DNA from: an uncultured Eubacteriales bacterium
Lineage (GTDB): Bacteria; Bacillota_A; Clostridia; Christensenellales; Aristaeellaceae
DNA: 6,110 bases
NCBI GenBank assembly: GCA_900321945.1
Contig: ONXY01000006.1
Coordinates: 1-6,110 of the forward strand
Direction of reading: 5' to 3'
A program made the translations under genes and the position numbers. The notes beneath the pieces are model-generated. The model did not search any database. It was not told the origin of the DNA and saw only the letters and a program-made list of their open reading frames with translations. This document shows, piece by piece, positions 1 through 5,862 of this stretch; within the stretch, counting starts at the first letter, position 1, and every line of letters begins with the position of its first letter.

Positions 1-98
1 GCAAGCTGACGAAGGCGCAGGCCCTCGGGATCGAGACGATCGGCGAAGAGGAGCTGCTCCGGAGAATCCGGAGCGCGGCCGGGGAAACACGGGGGTGA
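1..98 (+). CDS. ligA: C-terminal end of a BRCT-domain protein, probably NAD-dependent DNA ligase (partial)
   Basis: Only the last 31 complete codons are visible (frame starting at base 3, stop TGA at 96-98); the gene enters from the left edge. The peptide begins KLTKAQALGIETIGEEELL and ends in a short Arg/Gly-rich tail. The pattern 'K-x-x-K-A-x-x-L-G-(I/V)-x-x-(I/L)-x-E-E-E' is the characteristic final strand and helix of the BRCT domain that closes bacterial LigA, the enzyme that seals nicks between Okazaki fragments using NAD+ as adenylate donor. The assignment rests on this fragment alone, so another BRCT protein is possible. Its stop codon lies inside the likely ribosome binding site of the next gene, and the two coding regions are 6 nt apart, so they are very probably co-transcribed. 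Confidence 0.75.
   Translation, partial: KLTKAQALGIETIGEEELLRRIRSAAGETRG
91..98 (+). promoter_or_regulatory. Ribosome binding site for the M50 protease gene, overlapping the upstream stop codon
   Basis: GGGGGTGA differs by one base from the anti-Shine-Dalgarno complement GGAGGTGA and sits 6 nt before the ATG at 105. A second purine run, AAGGAG at 98-103, ends only 1 nt before the ATG and is too close to act in the usual way. An in-frame TGA at 96-98 rules out any earlier start, and the next in-frame ATG would remove the first 23 residues. The signal includes the stop codon of the upstream gene, which suits translational coupling. Confidence 0.55.
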
Positions 99-104
99 AG
101 GAGA

Positions 105-779
105 ATGATTTTTTCGAATATCAGAACCTGGTTTGACAATCTTTCGAAGGATCCGCTCGGAACGCTGATTCAGATGGTCTTTTTCGCCGCCGCGCTCCTG
201 CTGAGCCTGATTCTCCATGAAATCAGCCACGGCTACATGGCCCTGAAATGCGGGGATCCCACGGCGAAAATGATGGGGCGGCTGTCGCTGGACCCCCGGA
301 AGCATCTGGATCCCATCGGCGCGCTGTGCATGGTGTTCCTGCGCATCGGCTGGGCGAAACCGGTCCCGATCAACTCCTACAATTTCAGGCACAGGAACCG
401 GGACATCATCCTGGTCTCCGTCGCAGGAATCTGCACGAATCTGATTCTGTTTGTTCTCAGCACCTTCCTGTACGTTCTTTCTTTTAAATCGGACGCCGGA
501 GCCATGAAATACGCGCAGAACTTTCTGATTTATATGATCAGTTTCAACATCTCCCTGGCGGTGTTCAATCTGCTTCCCGTTCCGCCGCTGGACGGATACC
601 GGCTCGTGAACCAGATTTTCTTCCGGGGAGGGCTGGATATCAACCCGCAGACGATGCAGATCATTCACTACGGCTTTCTGTTCGTCTGCCTCAGCGGGGT
701 GCTGAGCACCGCTTTCAGCAGGGTTTGCGGCTTTTTCATCAACGGAGCCATGGATTTCTTTATCAGAATTCTGTACTGA
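105..779 (+). CDS. Site-2 protease family (M50) intramembrane zinc metalloprotease
   Basis: This 224-residue, strongly hydrophobic protein carries both metalloprotease signatures. The zinc-binding HEISH lies at residues 38-42 within the first membrane segment (about 22-44), and NLLPVPPLDG at 155-164 supplies the third zinc-ligand Asp in a later segment. The conserved GWAKPVPIN at 82-90 and a further hydrophobic stretch at 101-125 are also typical. There is no PDZ domain and no signal peptide, which fits the short YwhC/Rip-like subgroup rather than RseP. Members cleave transmembrane helices of regulatory or membrane proteins; the substrate here cannot be inferred. The segment usually seen as A-G-P-x-x-N reads AGICTN at 107-112, lacking the Pro. 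A gene of this type directly before scpA is a familiar Clostridia arrangement. The gene looks complete; the start is fixed by an in-frame stop just upstream. Confidence 0.9.
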   Translation: MIFSNIRTWFDNLSKDPLGTLIQMVFFAAALLLSLILHEISHGYMALKCGDPTAKMMGRLSLDPRKHLDPIGALCMVFLRIGWAKPVPINSYNFRHRNRDIILVSVAGICTNLILFVLSTFLYVLSFKSDAGAMKYAQNFLIYMISFNISLAVFNLLPVPPLDGYRLVNQIFFRGGLDINPQTMQIIHYGFLFVCLSGVLSTAFSRVCGFFINGAMDFFIRILY

Positions 780-797
780 GAGGAACCGGTATCACAG

Positions 798-1649
798 ATG
801 ACCATGAATTTCCGGCTGAAGGATTTCGACGGTCCGCTGGACCTGCTGCTGACCCTGATCGGGAAGGCGCAGATCGATATCCGGGAGATCTTTGTCAGCG
901 ACATTACGGATCAGTACCTGCAGGCCGTCCGGAACGCTCCGGATCTGGACATGGACGAGGCCAGCGACTTTCTGGTCATGGCGGCCACGCTGGTGGAGAT
1001 CAAGAGCCGCGCCATGCTTCCCCGCCCTCCGGCTCCGGAAGAGGGGGAGGAGGATCCGGAAGCGGAGCTGATCCGCCGGCTGGAGGAATACAGGCGCTTC
1101 AGGGAGAGCGCGGAAAACCTGAGAGTCTTCGAGGAGGCGGCCCGTCAGATCTTCACCAAGCTGCCTGAGGAGATTCCGCTTCCGCCGCAGGAGACGGAAC
1201 TGACCGGACTGACGCTCGAAGGGCTGACGGAGGCGCTGCGGCGTATTCTGGCGCGAAAGCCGGAGCAGCCGGAGGAAGGGGAAAACCATTACGCGGCCCG
1301 GGATATCCGGCGGGACCAGCATACGGTGCAGGACTGCATGCTGAGCATTATGAAAACCCTTCGCCGGAAGAAAAGCATGCGGTTTGAGGAGGCTTTTTCC
1401 GACGCGCCGACCCGGGAAGAGGTGGCCACGTATTTTCTGGCCGTGCTGGAGCTTCTGCGGGTCGGGAGGATGCACGTGGAACAGCGGGGCGTCTACGGGG
1501 AGATCCTGCTGATTTCCGGAAGAGCCCCCTTCGCGGAGTTTTCAGAGGAAAGCCCCGCCCGGATGCGTCCGGAGAGGAACAGCCGAAAGACGGGGAAGGA
1601 CGCCCCGGAGCCTGAAGGAAGGACGGAGGAAACCGTTGGAAGGAAATGA
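798..1649 (+). CDS. scpA: Segregation and condensation protein A (kleisin subunit of SMC-ScpAB)
   Basis: ScpA bridges the two heads of the SMC dimer and, with ScpB, forms the condensin that compacts and segregates newly replicated origins on the nucleoid. The 283-residue product has the hallmark N-terminus FRLKDFDGPLDLLLTLI at 5-21, the helix ASDFLVMAATLVEIKSRAML at 55-74 that contacts the SMC neck, an acidic and charged middle (about 80-165), and a C-terminal winged helix around 176-240 ending in YGEILLISG, which contacts the SMC cap. Residues 245-283 form an extra charged, presumably disordered tail. The ATG at 798 is 18 nt after the protease stop; an ATG two codons later (804) is equally compatible with the family. 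The only visible ribosome binding site, GAGAGG at 778-783, is rather distant (14 nt). The 3' end overlaps scpB by 14 nt. Confidence 0.95.
   Translation: MTMNFRLKDFDGPLDLLLTLIGKAQIDIREIFVSDITDQYLQAVRNAPDLDMDEASDFLVMAATLVEIKSRAMLPRPPAPEEGEEDPEAELIRRLEEYRRFRESAENLRVFEEAARQIFTKLPEEIPLPPQETELTGLTLEGLTEALRRILARKPEQPEEGENHYAARDIRRDQHTVQDCMLSIMKTLRRKKSMRFEEAFSDAPTREEVATYFLAVLELLRVGRMHVEQRGVYGEILLISGRAPFAEFSEESPARMRPERNSRKTGKDAPEPEGRTEETVGRK
1625..1630 (+). promoter_or_regulatory. Ribosome binding site selecting a TTG start for scpB
   Basis: GGAGGA lies 5 nt before the TTG at 1636 and is inside the scpA coding region. No in-frame ATG or GTG lies near it, and the next in-frame ATG (residue 29 of the product) would delete the conserved IEAILFVSGD strand. 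The site therefore supports TTG initiation coupled to the end of scpA. Confidence 0.7.
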
Positions 1650-2187
1650 GAAGGGACGGATCGAGGCAATCCTGTTCGTATCGGGGGACGCCGTGGAAAT
1701 CCGCGACCTTGCCAGAGCCATGAACCTGGACGAAAAAACCGTTCGGAAGATTCTGAAAGAGCTGGAAAGCGAATACGACTATCAGCAGCGGGGGTTTCTG
1801 CTGAAACGCTTCGGGGACAGGGTGCAGCTGGCCACGCGGCCGCTCTACGCGGAGGACGTCGTCCGCCTGCTCCAGCCGGTGCAGAAGCAGAGCCGTTCCC
1901 AGGCGGCCATGGAAACCCTGGCCGTCGTGGCCTACAAGCAGCCGGTGACCCGGGCCGAAGTGGAGCAGATCCGGGGCGTGAAATGCGATTACAGCCTGCA
2001 GAGCCTGACCGTGCGCGGCCTGATTCAGGAGGTGGGGCGCCGGGAAACCGTCGGCAGGCCGATCCTTTTCGGGACGACGGACGAGTTCCTGAGCCGGTTC
2101 GGGATCGAAAGCCTGGAACAGCTCCCGCCCCTTCCGGAGGCGGAGGAGCCGGAAAACGAAGGGGAGCATGAAGAACTGATTCCCTGA
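1636..2187 (+). CDS. scpB: Segregation and condensation protein B
   Basis: ScpB is the winged-helix dimer that binds the middle of ScpA and regulates the SMC ATPase cycle. The product is 183 residues, the usual size. It has the N-terminal winged helix opening with IEAILFVSGD (9-18), the family signature ETLAVVAYKQPVTRAEVEQI (93-112) at the start of the second winged helix, and the closing motif GRRETVGRPILFGTTDEFL (134-152) followed by FGIESLEQLPPLPE. The last 15 or so residues are an acidic tail. Translation is called from the TTG at 1636 because a good ribosome binding site precedes it and the first conserved strand begins only 8 residues later. The 14-nt overlap with scpA in a different frame implies coupled synthesis of the two condensin partners. 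A 51-nt spacer separates it from the next gene. Confidence 0.95.
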   Translation: MEGNEKGRIEAILFVSGDAVEIRDLARAMNLDEKTVRKILKELESEYDYQQRGFLLKRFGDRVQLATRPLYAEDVVRLLQPVQKQSRSQAAMETLAVVAYKQPVTRAEVEQIRGVKCDYSLQSLTVRGLIQEVGRRETVGRPILFGTTDEFLSRFGIESLEQLPPLPEAEEPENEGEHEELIP

Positions 2188-2227
2188 CGGCGTGAAACGA
2201 AGACCGCCGGGACCCGGAGAACGGAAC

Positions 2228-2233
2228 GGAGAG
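2228..2233 (+). promoter_or_regulatory. Ribosome binding site for the radical SAM gene
   Basis: GGAGAG is followed by a 5-nt A-rich gap and the ATG at 2239. It lies in the only real spacer of the window (2188-2238), so this gene has its own independent translation signal rather than relying on scpB coupling. Confidence 0.6.
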
Positions 2234-2238
2234 AAAAA

Positions 2239-4173
2239 ATGGACCGGAATGAAAAAATCGAGGCCATGCTGGAAAAGGTGCAGAAGGCGCCGCGCTATAC
2301 CGGCGGGGAGATGAACACCCTCGTCAAATCCTGGGAGGATACGCCTCTTCATTTCGCCTTCTGTTTCCCGGACACCTACGAGGTGGGCATGAGCCATCTG
2401 GGCATGAAGATCCTGTACGGACTGATCAACGATCAGGACTGGAGCCTCTGCGAGCGGTGCTATATGCCCTGGGTCGACATGATCGCCCTGATGCGGGAGG
2501 AAGGGGTTCCGCTGTTTACGCTGGAGTCCCGCCGTCCGCTGAAGGATTTCGACGTCGTGGGCTTTTCCCTGATGTACGAAATGAGCTACAGCAACGTGCT
2601 GGCCATGCTGGAGATGGGCGGCATTCCCCTGCTCGGAAAGGACCGGGGAGAGGAGGATCCCATCGTGGTGGCCGGGGGCGGCTGCGCCTCGAATCCCGAA
2701 CCCATGGCGGATTTCATCGATGCGTTCATGATCGGCGCCGGCGAGGAGGTCATGCTGGAGCTGAACCGGGTGATCCTGGAGCGGAAGCAGAAGCATCTTT
2801 CAAGAGAGGAGTGCCTGAAGCGTCTGGCCCGCCTGGAAGGGGTTTACGTTCCGTCGCTGTACGAGGTTTTCTACAATGAGGACGGCACCCTGAAGAGTTT
2901 CGCCCCCGTCTGTCCGGAGGCGCCGGCGCGGGTGAAAAAACGGTACGTCGCGGATTTCGATCATGCGTATTTTCCTTCCCGGATCCCGGTGCCCTATACG
3001 GACGTGGTGTTCGACCGGATCACGCTGGAGATTATGCGGGGATGCACGAGAGGCTGCCGGTTCTGCCAGGCGGGCATGCTGTACCGACCGGTCCGGGAGC
3101 GGAGCCTGGAAACCCTTCTTCGCCAGGCGGAGGAACTGGTCGACGCCACGGGCTATGAGGAAATTTCGCTCTCCAGCCTGTCCAGCGGGGACTATACCTG
3201 CCTCCCGGAGCTGATCCGCGAACTGATGAAGCGAATGAAGGAAAAGAGGGTCTCCGTCTCCCTGCCCAGCCTGCGGATCGACAGCGTGCTGAAGGAGAGC
3301 CTGGAAGAGACGCAGCAGGTAAAGAAGAGCAGCCTGACCTTCGCGCCCGAGGCAGGTACGCAGCGCCTCCGGGATGTCATCAACAAGGGCGTTACGGAAG
3401 AGGACCTGATGGAGAAGGCGCGGGACGCCTTTCAGGGCGGCTGGAGCAGCGTGAAGCTGTACTTCATGGACGGCCTTCCCACGGAAACGTACGAAGACCT
3501 GGACGGTATCGCGGATCTGGCCAGGAAAGTCGTCGCGGAATATTTCAAAGTTCCGAAGGGCGAAAGGGCGCGCGGCCTGCGCGTGACCGTCAGCGCCAGC
3601 ACCTTCGTCCCCAAGCCGTTCACGCCGTTCCAGTGGGCCGCCCAGGACACGATTCCGGTCATCAACGCGAAACAGGAGCATCTCCGGGAAAAGCTGAAAA
3701 TCAAGGGCGTCACCTTCAACTGGCACGCGCCGGATCTCAGTTTTCTGGAAGCCTGTTTCTCCCGTGGGGACCGGCGGATGGGCCTCGTGCTGAAACGCGC
3801 GTACGAGCGAGGATGCATCCTGGACGGATGGAACGATCAGTTTAAATTTGACGAGTGGCTCAAGGCGTTTGAGGACTGCGGAATCGATCCCGCCTTCTAC
3901 GCGAACCGTGAGCGGGGGAAAGACGAGCTCCTGCCGTGGGATTTTCTGGACTGCGGAGTGACGAAGGAGTTCCTCTGGAGGGAAAAGCTGAAGAGCGAGC
4001 GGGCGGAGACGACCCGGGACTGCCGGCAGGGATGCAACGCCTGCGGGCTTCAGCGGATCCCGGGTCTGTGCGCCTACGCGGATCCGGAGCGGAACAAAGC
4101 TCCGTCCCCGTCTCTCGTCCCGTATGCCGGAGGAAAGGAGGAAGCGGCCGATGCGGATGCAGGCGGTATTTGA
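2239..4173 (+). CDS. B12-binding-like/radical SAM protein of unknown function (TIGR03960 type)
   Basis: The product has 644 residues. Residues about 37-185 look like a cobalamin-binding-type Rossmann region: FPDTYEVGMSHLG (43-55), the ESRRPLKDFDVVGFSL stretch (96-111) and PIVVAGGGCASNPEPMADFI (141-160), though the classical DxHxxG cobalamin-ligand motif is absent. A radical SAM core follows, with its [4Fe-4S] motif CTRGCRFC (C269, C273, C276; CX3CX2C), the SLSSGDYT region (313-320), and FAPEAGTQRLRDVINKG (368-384). The C-terminal part includes DGWNDQFKFDEW (529-540) and ends with a second cysteine cluster, C595-X3-C599-X2-C602 plus C611. From memory this matches the TIGR03960 family, which is often encoded beside or fused to TIGR03936. 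The reaction and substrate are unknown to me. Its last 23 nt overlap the partner gene, implying stoichiometric coupling. YgiQ-type proteins are a more distant alternative. Confidence 0.88.
   Translation: MDRNEKIEAMLEKVQKAPRYTGGEMNTLVKSWEDTPLHFAFCFPDTYEVGMSHLGMKILYGLINDQDWSLCERCYMPWVDMIALMREEGVPLFTLESRRPLKDFDVVGFSLMYEMSYSNVLAMLEMGGIPLLGKDRGEEDPIVVAGGGCASNPEPMADFIDAFMIGAGEEVMLELNRVILERKQKHLSREECLKRLARLEGVYVPSLYEVFYNEDGTLKSFAPVCPEAPARVKKRYVADFDHAYFPSRIPVPYTDVVFDRITLEIMRGCTRGCRFCQAGMLYRPVRERSLETLLRQAEELVDATGYEEISLSSLSSGDYTCLPELIRELMKRMKEKRVSVSLPSLRIDSVLKESLEETQQVKKSSLTFAPEAGTQRLRDVINKGVTEEDLMEKARDAFQGGWSSVKLYFMDGLPTETYEDLDGIADLARKVVAEYFKVPKGERARGLRVTVSASTFVPKPFTPFQWAAQDTIPVINAKQEHLREKLKIKGVTFNWHAPDLSFLEACFSRGDRRMGLVLKRAYERGCILDGWNDQFKFDEWLKAFEDCGIDPAFYANRERGKDELLPWDFLDCGVTKEFLWREKLKSERAETTRDCRQGCNACGLQRIPGLCAYADPERNKAPSPSLVPYAGGKEEAADADAGGI
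4134..4141 (+). promoter_or_regulatory. Ribosome binding site deciding the start of the TIGR03936-type gene
   Basis: AAAGGAGG is followed by a 9-nt gap and the ATG at 4151. It lies downstream of the alternative ATG at 4124 (same frame), so that longer form would contain the ribosome binding site within its own coding region and would add nine residues that do not resemble the family N-terminus. Confidence 0.7.
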
Positions 4174-4831
4174 AAAAGGGGAGCGGGTCCGGCACATCGG
4201 ACATCTGGATATCCAGCGCGCCGTGCAGCGGGGACTCCGGAGAAGCGGCCTTCCGGTCGCCTATTCCAACGGGTTCAACCCGCATATTCTGGTTTCGTTT
4301 GCCTCCGCGCTGAGCACGGGCGCCTGCGGCCGGCGTGAGATCATGGACGTGACTCTGGCCCGGGACGTGGATGAGGCGGAGTTTCTGAAAGCGATGAACG
4401 CGGCCATGCCTCCGGAGATGCGGCTTCTGGAGGCCCGCCGCGTGGACGACCGGCATCCGGCGCTGACGGCGGGGCTGAAGGCCGCTGCGTACGAAATCGT
4501 GATCCGGGACGCGGAGCAGGCGGAAAAACTGACCGGCGCAGTGGACGCGATGCTGGCCCGGGACGCGGTTCCGGCCGTCAGAAAAACGAAATCCGGTCTG
4601 AAGGAATGCGATATCAGACCGCTGATTCTGTCCCTCCGGGCGGAGGACCGCACGCTTTACGCCACTCTGACGCTGACGGAACGGGAAGCCTGCAAGCCGG
4701 GCATGCTGCTGGAGGCGCTGAAAAGAGAGGCGGGAATTCCGGAGGAGACGGAGGTCCGGACGCTTGTGATCCGTACCGGCCTGTTCGGGGAGAACGCGGA
4801 TGGCGCGCTGATCCCCCTGGAAAGGCTGTAG
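4151..4831 (+). CDS. Radical SAM-linked protein, TIGR03936/DUF2344 family
   Basis: This 226-residue soluble protein opens MRMQAVFEKGERVRHIGHLD, matching the family pattern in which an R-x-R-F-x-K strand leads to a 'HLD' helix. It continues with IQRAVQRGLRRSGLPVAYSN (21-40), GFNPH (41-45) and SFASALSTG (49-57). These are the best conserved parts of TIGR03936/DUF2344, a family of unknown biochemical function that is encoded next to, or fused with, TIGR03960 radical SAM proteins. The usual 'GFNPHPK' reads GFNPHIL here. The start is placed at 4151 rather than 4124 because of the ribosome binding site and the family alignment. It overlaps the upstream gene by 23 nt and ends 2 nt before the RNase gene, so the three are almost certainly translated together. 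A role as accessory subunit or substrate-presenting partner is inference from the linkage alone. Confidence 0.88.
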   Translation: MRMQAVFEKGERVRHIGHLDIQRAVQRGLRRSGLPVAYSNGFNPHILVSFASALSTGACGRREIMDVTLARDVDEAEFLKAMNAAMPPEMRLLEARRVDDRHPALTAGLKAAAYEIVIRDAEQAEKLTGAVDAMLARDAVPAVRKTKSGLKECDIRPLILSLRAEDRTLYATLTLTEREACKPGMLLEALKREAGIPEETEVRTLVIRTGLFGENADGALIPLERL

Positions 4832-4833
4832 CG

Positions 4834-5862
4834 ATGGAAAGAATTCTGTATGTGAACGAAGATTTCTGCGCCGTGTCGGAGGACGGCCGGCTCACGGAGT
4901 ATATCCCCGCCGGCCGGGAGGACGGCGCGGGAAGGATCCTGACGGGCCGCGTGGAGCGCATGATGCCCGGCCTGGACGCCGCCTTCGTGGATATCGGCCG
5001 GAAGCGCGCCGGTTTTCTTCCGCTGAAGGAAAACAGCCGGACGTTTCAGGATCCGGGAATCCGTTCCGGCGACCGGATTCCCGTGCAGATCCGGAAGGAG
5101 GAGCACGGCGGAAAAGGCGCGTATCTGTCCAGAGATCTCACGATTCCCGGCTCCCTGCTGCTTCTGATGCCCCTGAACCGGCATATCGGCGTCAGCGCGA
5201 GAATCATGGACGCGGACGACCGGAAACGGATGCTTGAGACCGGAACCCGCCTGGCGGAAGGAAAGACCGGACTCGTGATCCGGGAGGCGGCGCTCCGGGC
5301 TTCGGAGGAGGAGCTTCTGCGGGAGAAAAAGGCTCTGGAGGAGCGCTGGCGCGGAATCCTGGCCGGGGAAACGACGGACGGAGGGCCGGAGGAGGAGCTT
5401 CTCCGGGACTATGGCCCGCGGGGAATCAGCCGGGTCGTCCGGGACGCGGAGCTGCCCGCGGATCTGATCCGGCAGCGGAAAGAAGCGGAAAGCCGGACCG
5501 TCCGCCTGCCGCACGGGGGGAATATCGTCCTCGACCGGTGCGAGGCCATGACCGTGATCGACGTAAACAGCGCTTCGGATCCGGGGGACGGAAACCGGAG
5601 GCAGACCGTTCTCCGGACAAATCTGGAAGCCTGCAGGGAGATCATGATCCAGGTCCGGCTCCGGAACCTTTCCGGCATACTGATCCTCGACATGATCGAT
5701 ATGGACGAGGAAACAGACCGGAGTCTGGTACTTGATACGCTGAAAGAATCCTTCCGGGAAGACCGGATCAAGACGGTGATTCACGGATACACCCGTCTGG
5801 GACTGATTGAGATGACAAGGAAGAGGAGCAGAGCCGAATGGCAGGAACAGCAGTTTATGTAA
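4834..5862 (+). CDS. rng: Shortened ribonuclease G/E family protein
   Basis: RNase E/G enzymes are single-strand-specific endoribonucleases acting in rRNA maturation and mRNA decay. The 342-residue product has an N-terminal S1-type region (GRVERMMPGLDAAFVDIG at 38-55, then GFLPLKE at 60-66), the LMPLNRHIGVSARI stretch (111-124), and the catalytic DNase I-like core: VRLPHGGNIVLDRCEAMTVI then DVNSA, with D243 and N245, and GILILDMIDM with D286. These match E. coli RNase E D303, N305 and D346. It stops soon after LGLIEMTRKR (322-331), so the CxxC zinc-link and small domain are absent. The stretch between about 177 and 221 is roughly 40 residues shorter than in E. coli. The 5'-sensor motif usually VRTAG reads VIREAA (148-153). 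It starts 2 nt after the preceding stop, behind a weak AAAGG at 4821-4825, which suggests re-initiation. The last 25 nt overlap miaB. Confidence 0.85.
   Translation: MERILYVNEDFCAVSEDGRLTEYIPAGREDGAGRILTGRVERMMPGLDAAFVDIGRKRAGFLPLKENSRTFQDPGIRSGDRIPVQIRKEEHGGKGAYLSRDLTIPGSLLLLMPLNRHIGVSARIMDADDRKRMLETGTRLAEGKTGLVIREAALRASEEELLREKKALEERWRGILAGETTDGGPEEELLRDYGPRGISRVVRDAELPADLIRQRKEAESRTVRLPHGGNIVLDRCEAMTVIDVNSASDPGDGNRRQTVLRTNLEACREIMIQVRLRNLSGILILDMIDMDEETDRSLVLDTLKESFREDRIKTVIHGYTRLGLIEMTRKRSRAEWQEQQFM
5823..5828 (+). promoter_or_regulatory. Ribosome binding site for miaB inside the RNase gene
   Basis: GAGGAG, part of a longer purine run at 5818-5828, lies 9 nt before the ATG at 5838. Both the site and the start codon are within the 3' end of the RNase coding region, in a different frame, which supports the 25-nt overlap. 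Confidence 0.6.

Noticed and set aside
133..138. TTGACA, a perfect -35 hexamer
   Set aside because: It lies inside the protease coding region, and the GC-rich sequence about 17 nt downstream has no -10-like hexamer.
725..1168. 147-codon plus-strand frame across the end of the protease gene and the first part of scpA
   Set aside because: It is out of frame with both well-supported genes and its Gly/Arg/Pro/Ser-rich translation is typical of a GC-rich shadow.
2188..2217. Possible hairpins in the scpB downstream spacer: CGGCG (2188-2192) with CGCCG (2205-2209), or CCGG/CCGG (2207-2217)
   Set aside because: The stems are only 4-5 bp, mutually exclusive, and not followed by a T run, so they do not support an intrinsic terminator.
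1348..2796. 482-codon open frame on the minus strand opposite scpB and the radical SAM gene
   Set aside because: It is exactly codon-aligned with the sense genes and is open only because they avoid TTA, CTA and TCA. Its translation is a low-complexity His/Pro/Arg/Gln mixture with no recognisable domain.
4124..4150. Nine-codon N-terminal extension of the DUF2344 protein
   Set aside because: The ribosome binding site at 4134-4141 lies inside it and points to the ATG at 4151; family members start at the equivalent of MRMQAVFEKG.
2800..4197. 465-codon open frame on the minus strand opposite the radical SAM gene
   Set aside because: It has the same codon-aligned shadow relationship and skewed composition; the sense frame carries clear family motifs throughout.
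4606..4833. Upstream extension of the RNase reading frame by 76 codons to an earlier ATG
   Set aside because: The extension lies wholly inside the DUF2344 gene and has no family similarity. MERILYVNED at 4834 is the normal RNase G-type N-terminus.
5380..5500. Frameshift or sequencing error as the cause of the short RNase
   Set aside because: The frame is continuous through the contracted region, with family-like sequence on both sides and no spare bases in another frame. At the 3' end miaB starts before the stop, so no lost domain is hidden there.
4657..5784. 375-codon open frame on the minus strand opposite the RNase gene
   Set aside because: It is a shadow of the RNase frame by the same mechanism, with no motif.
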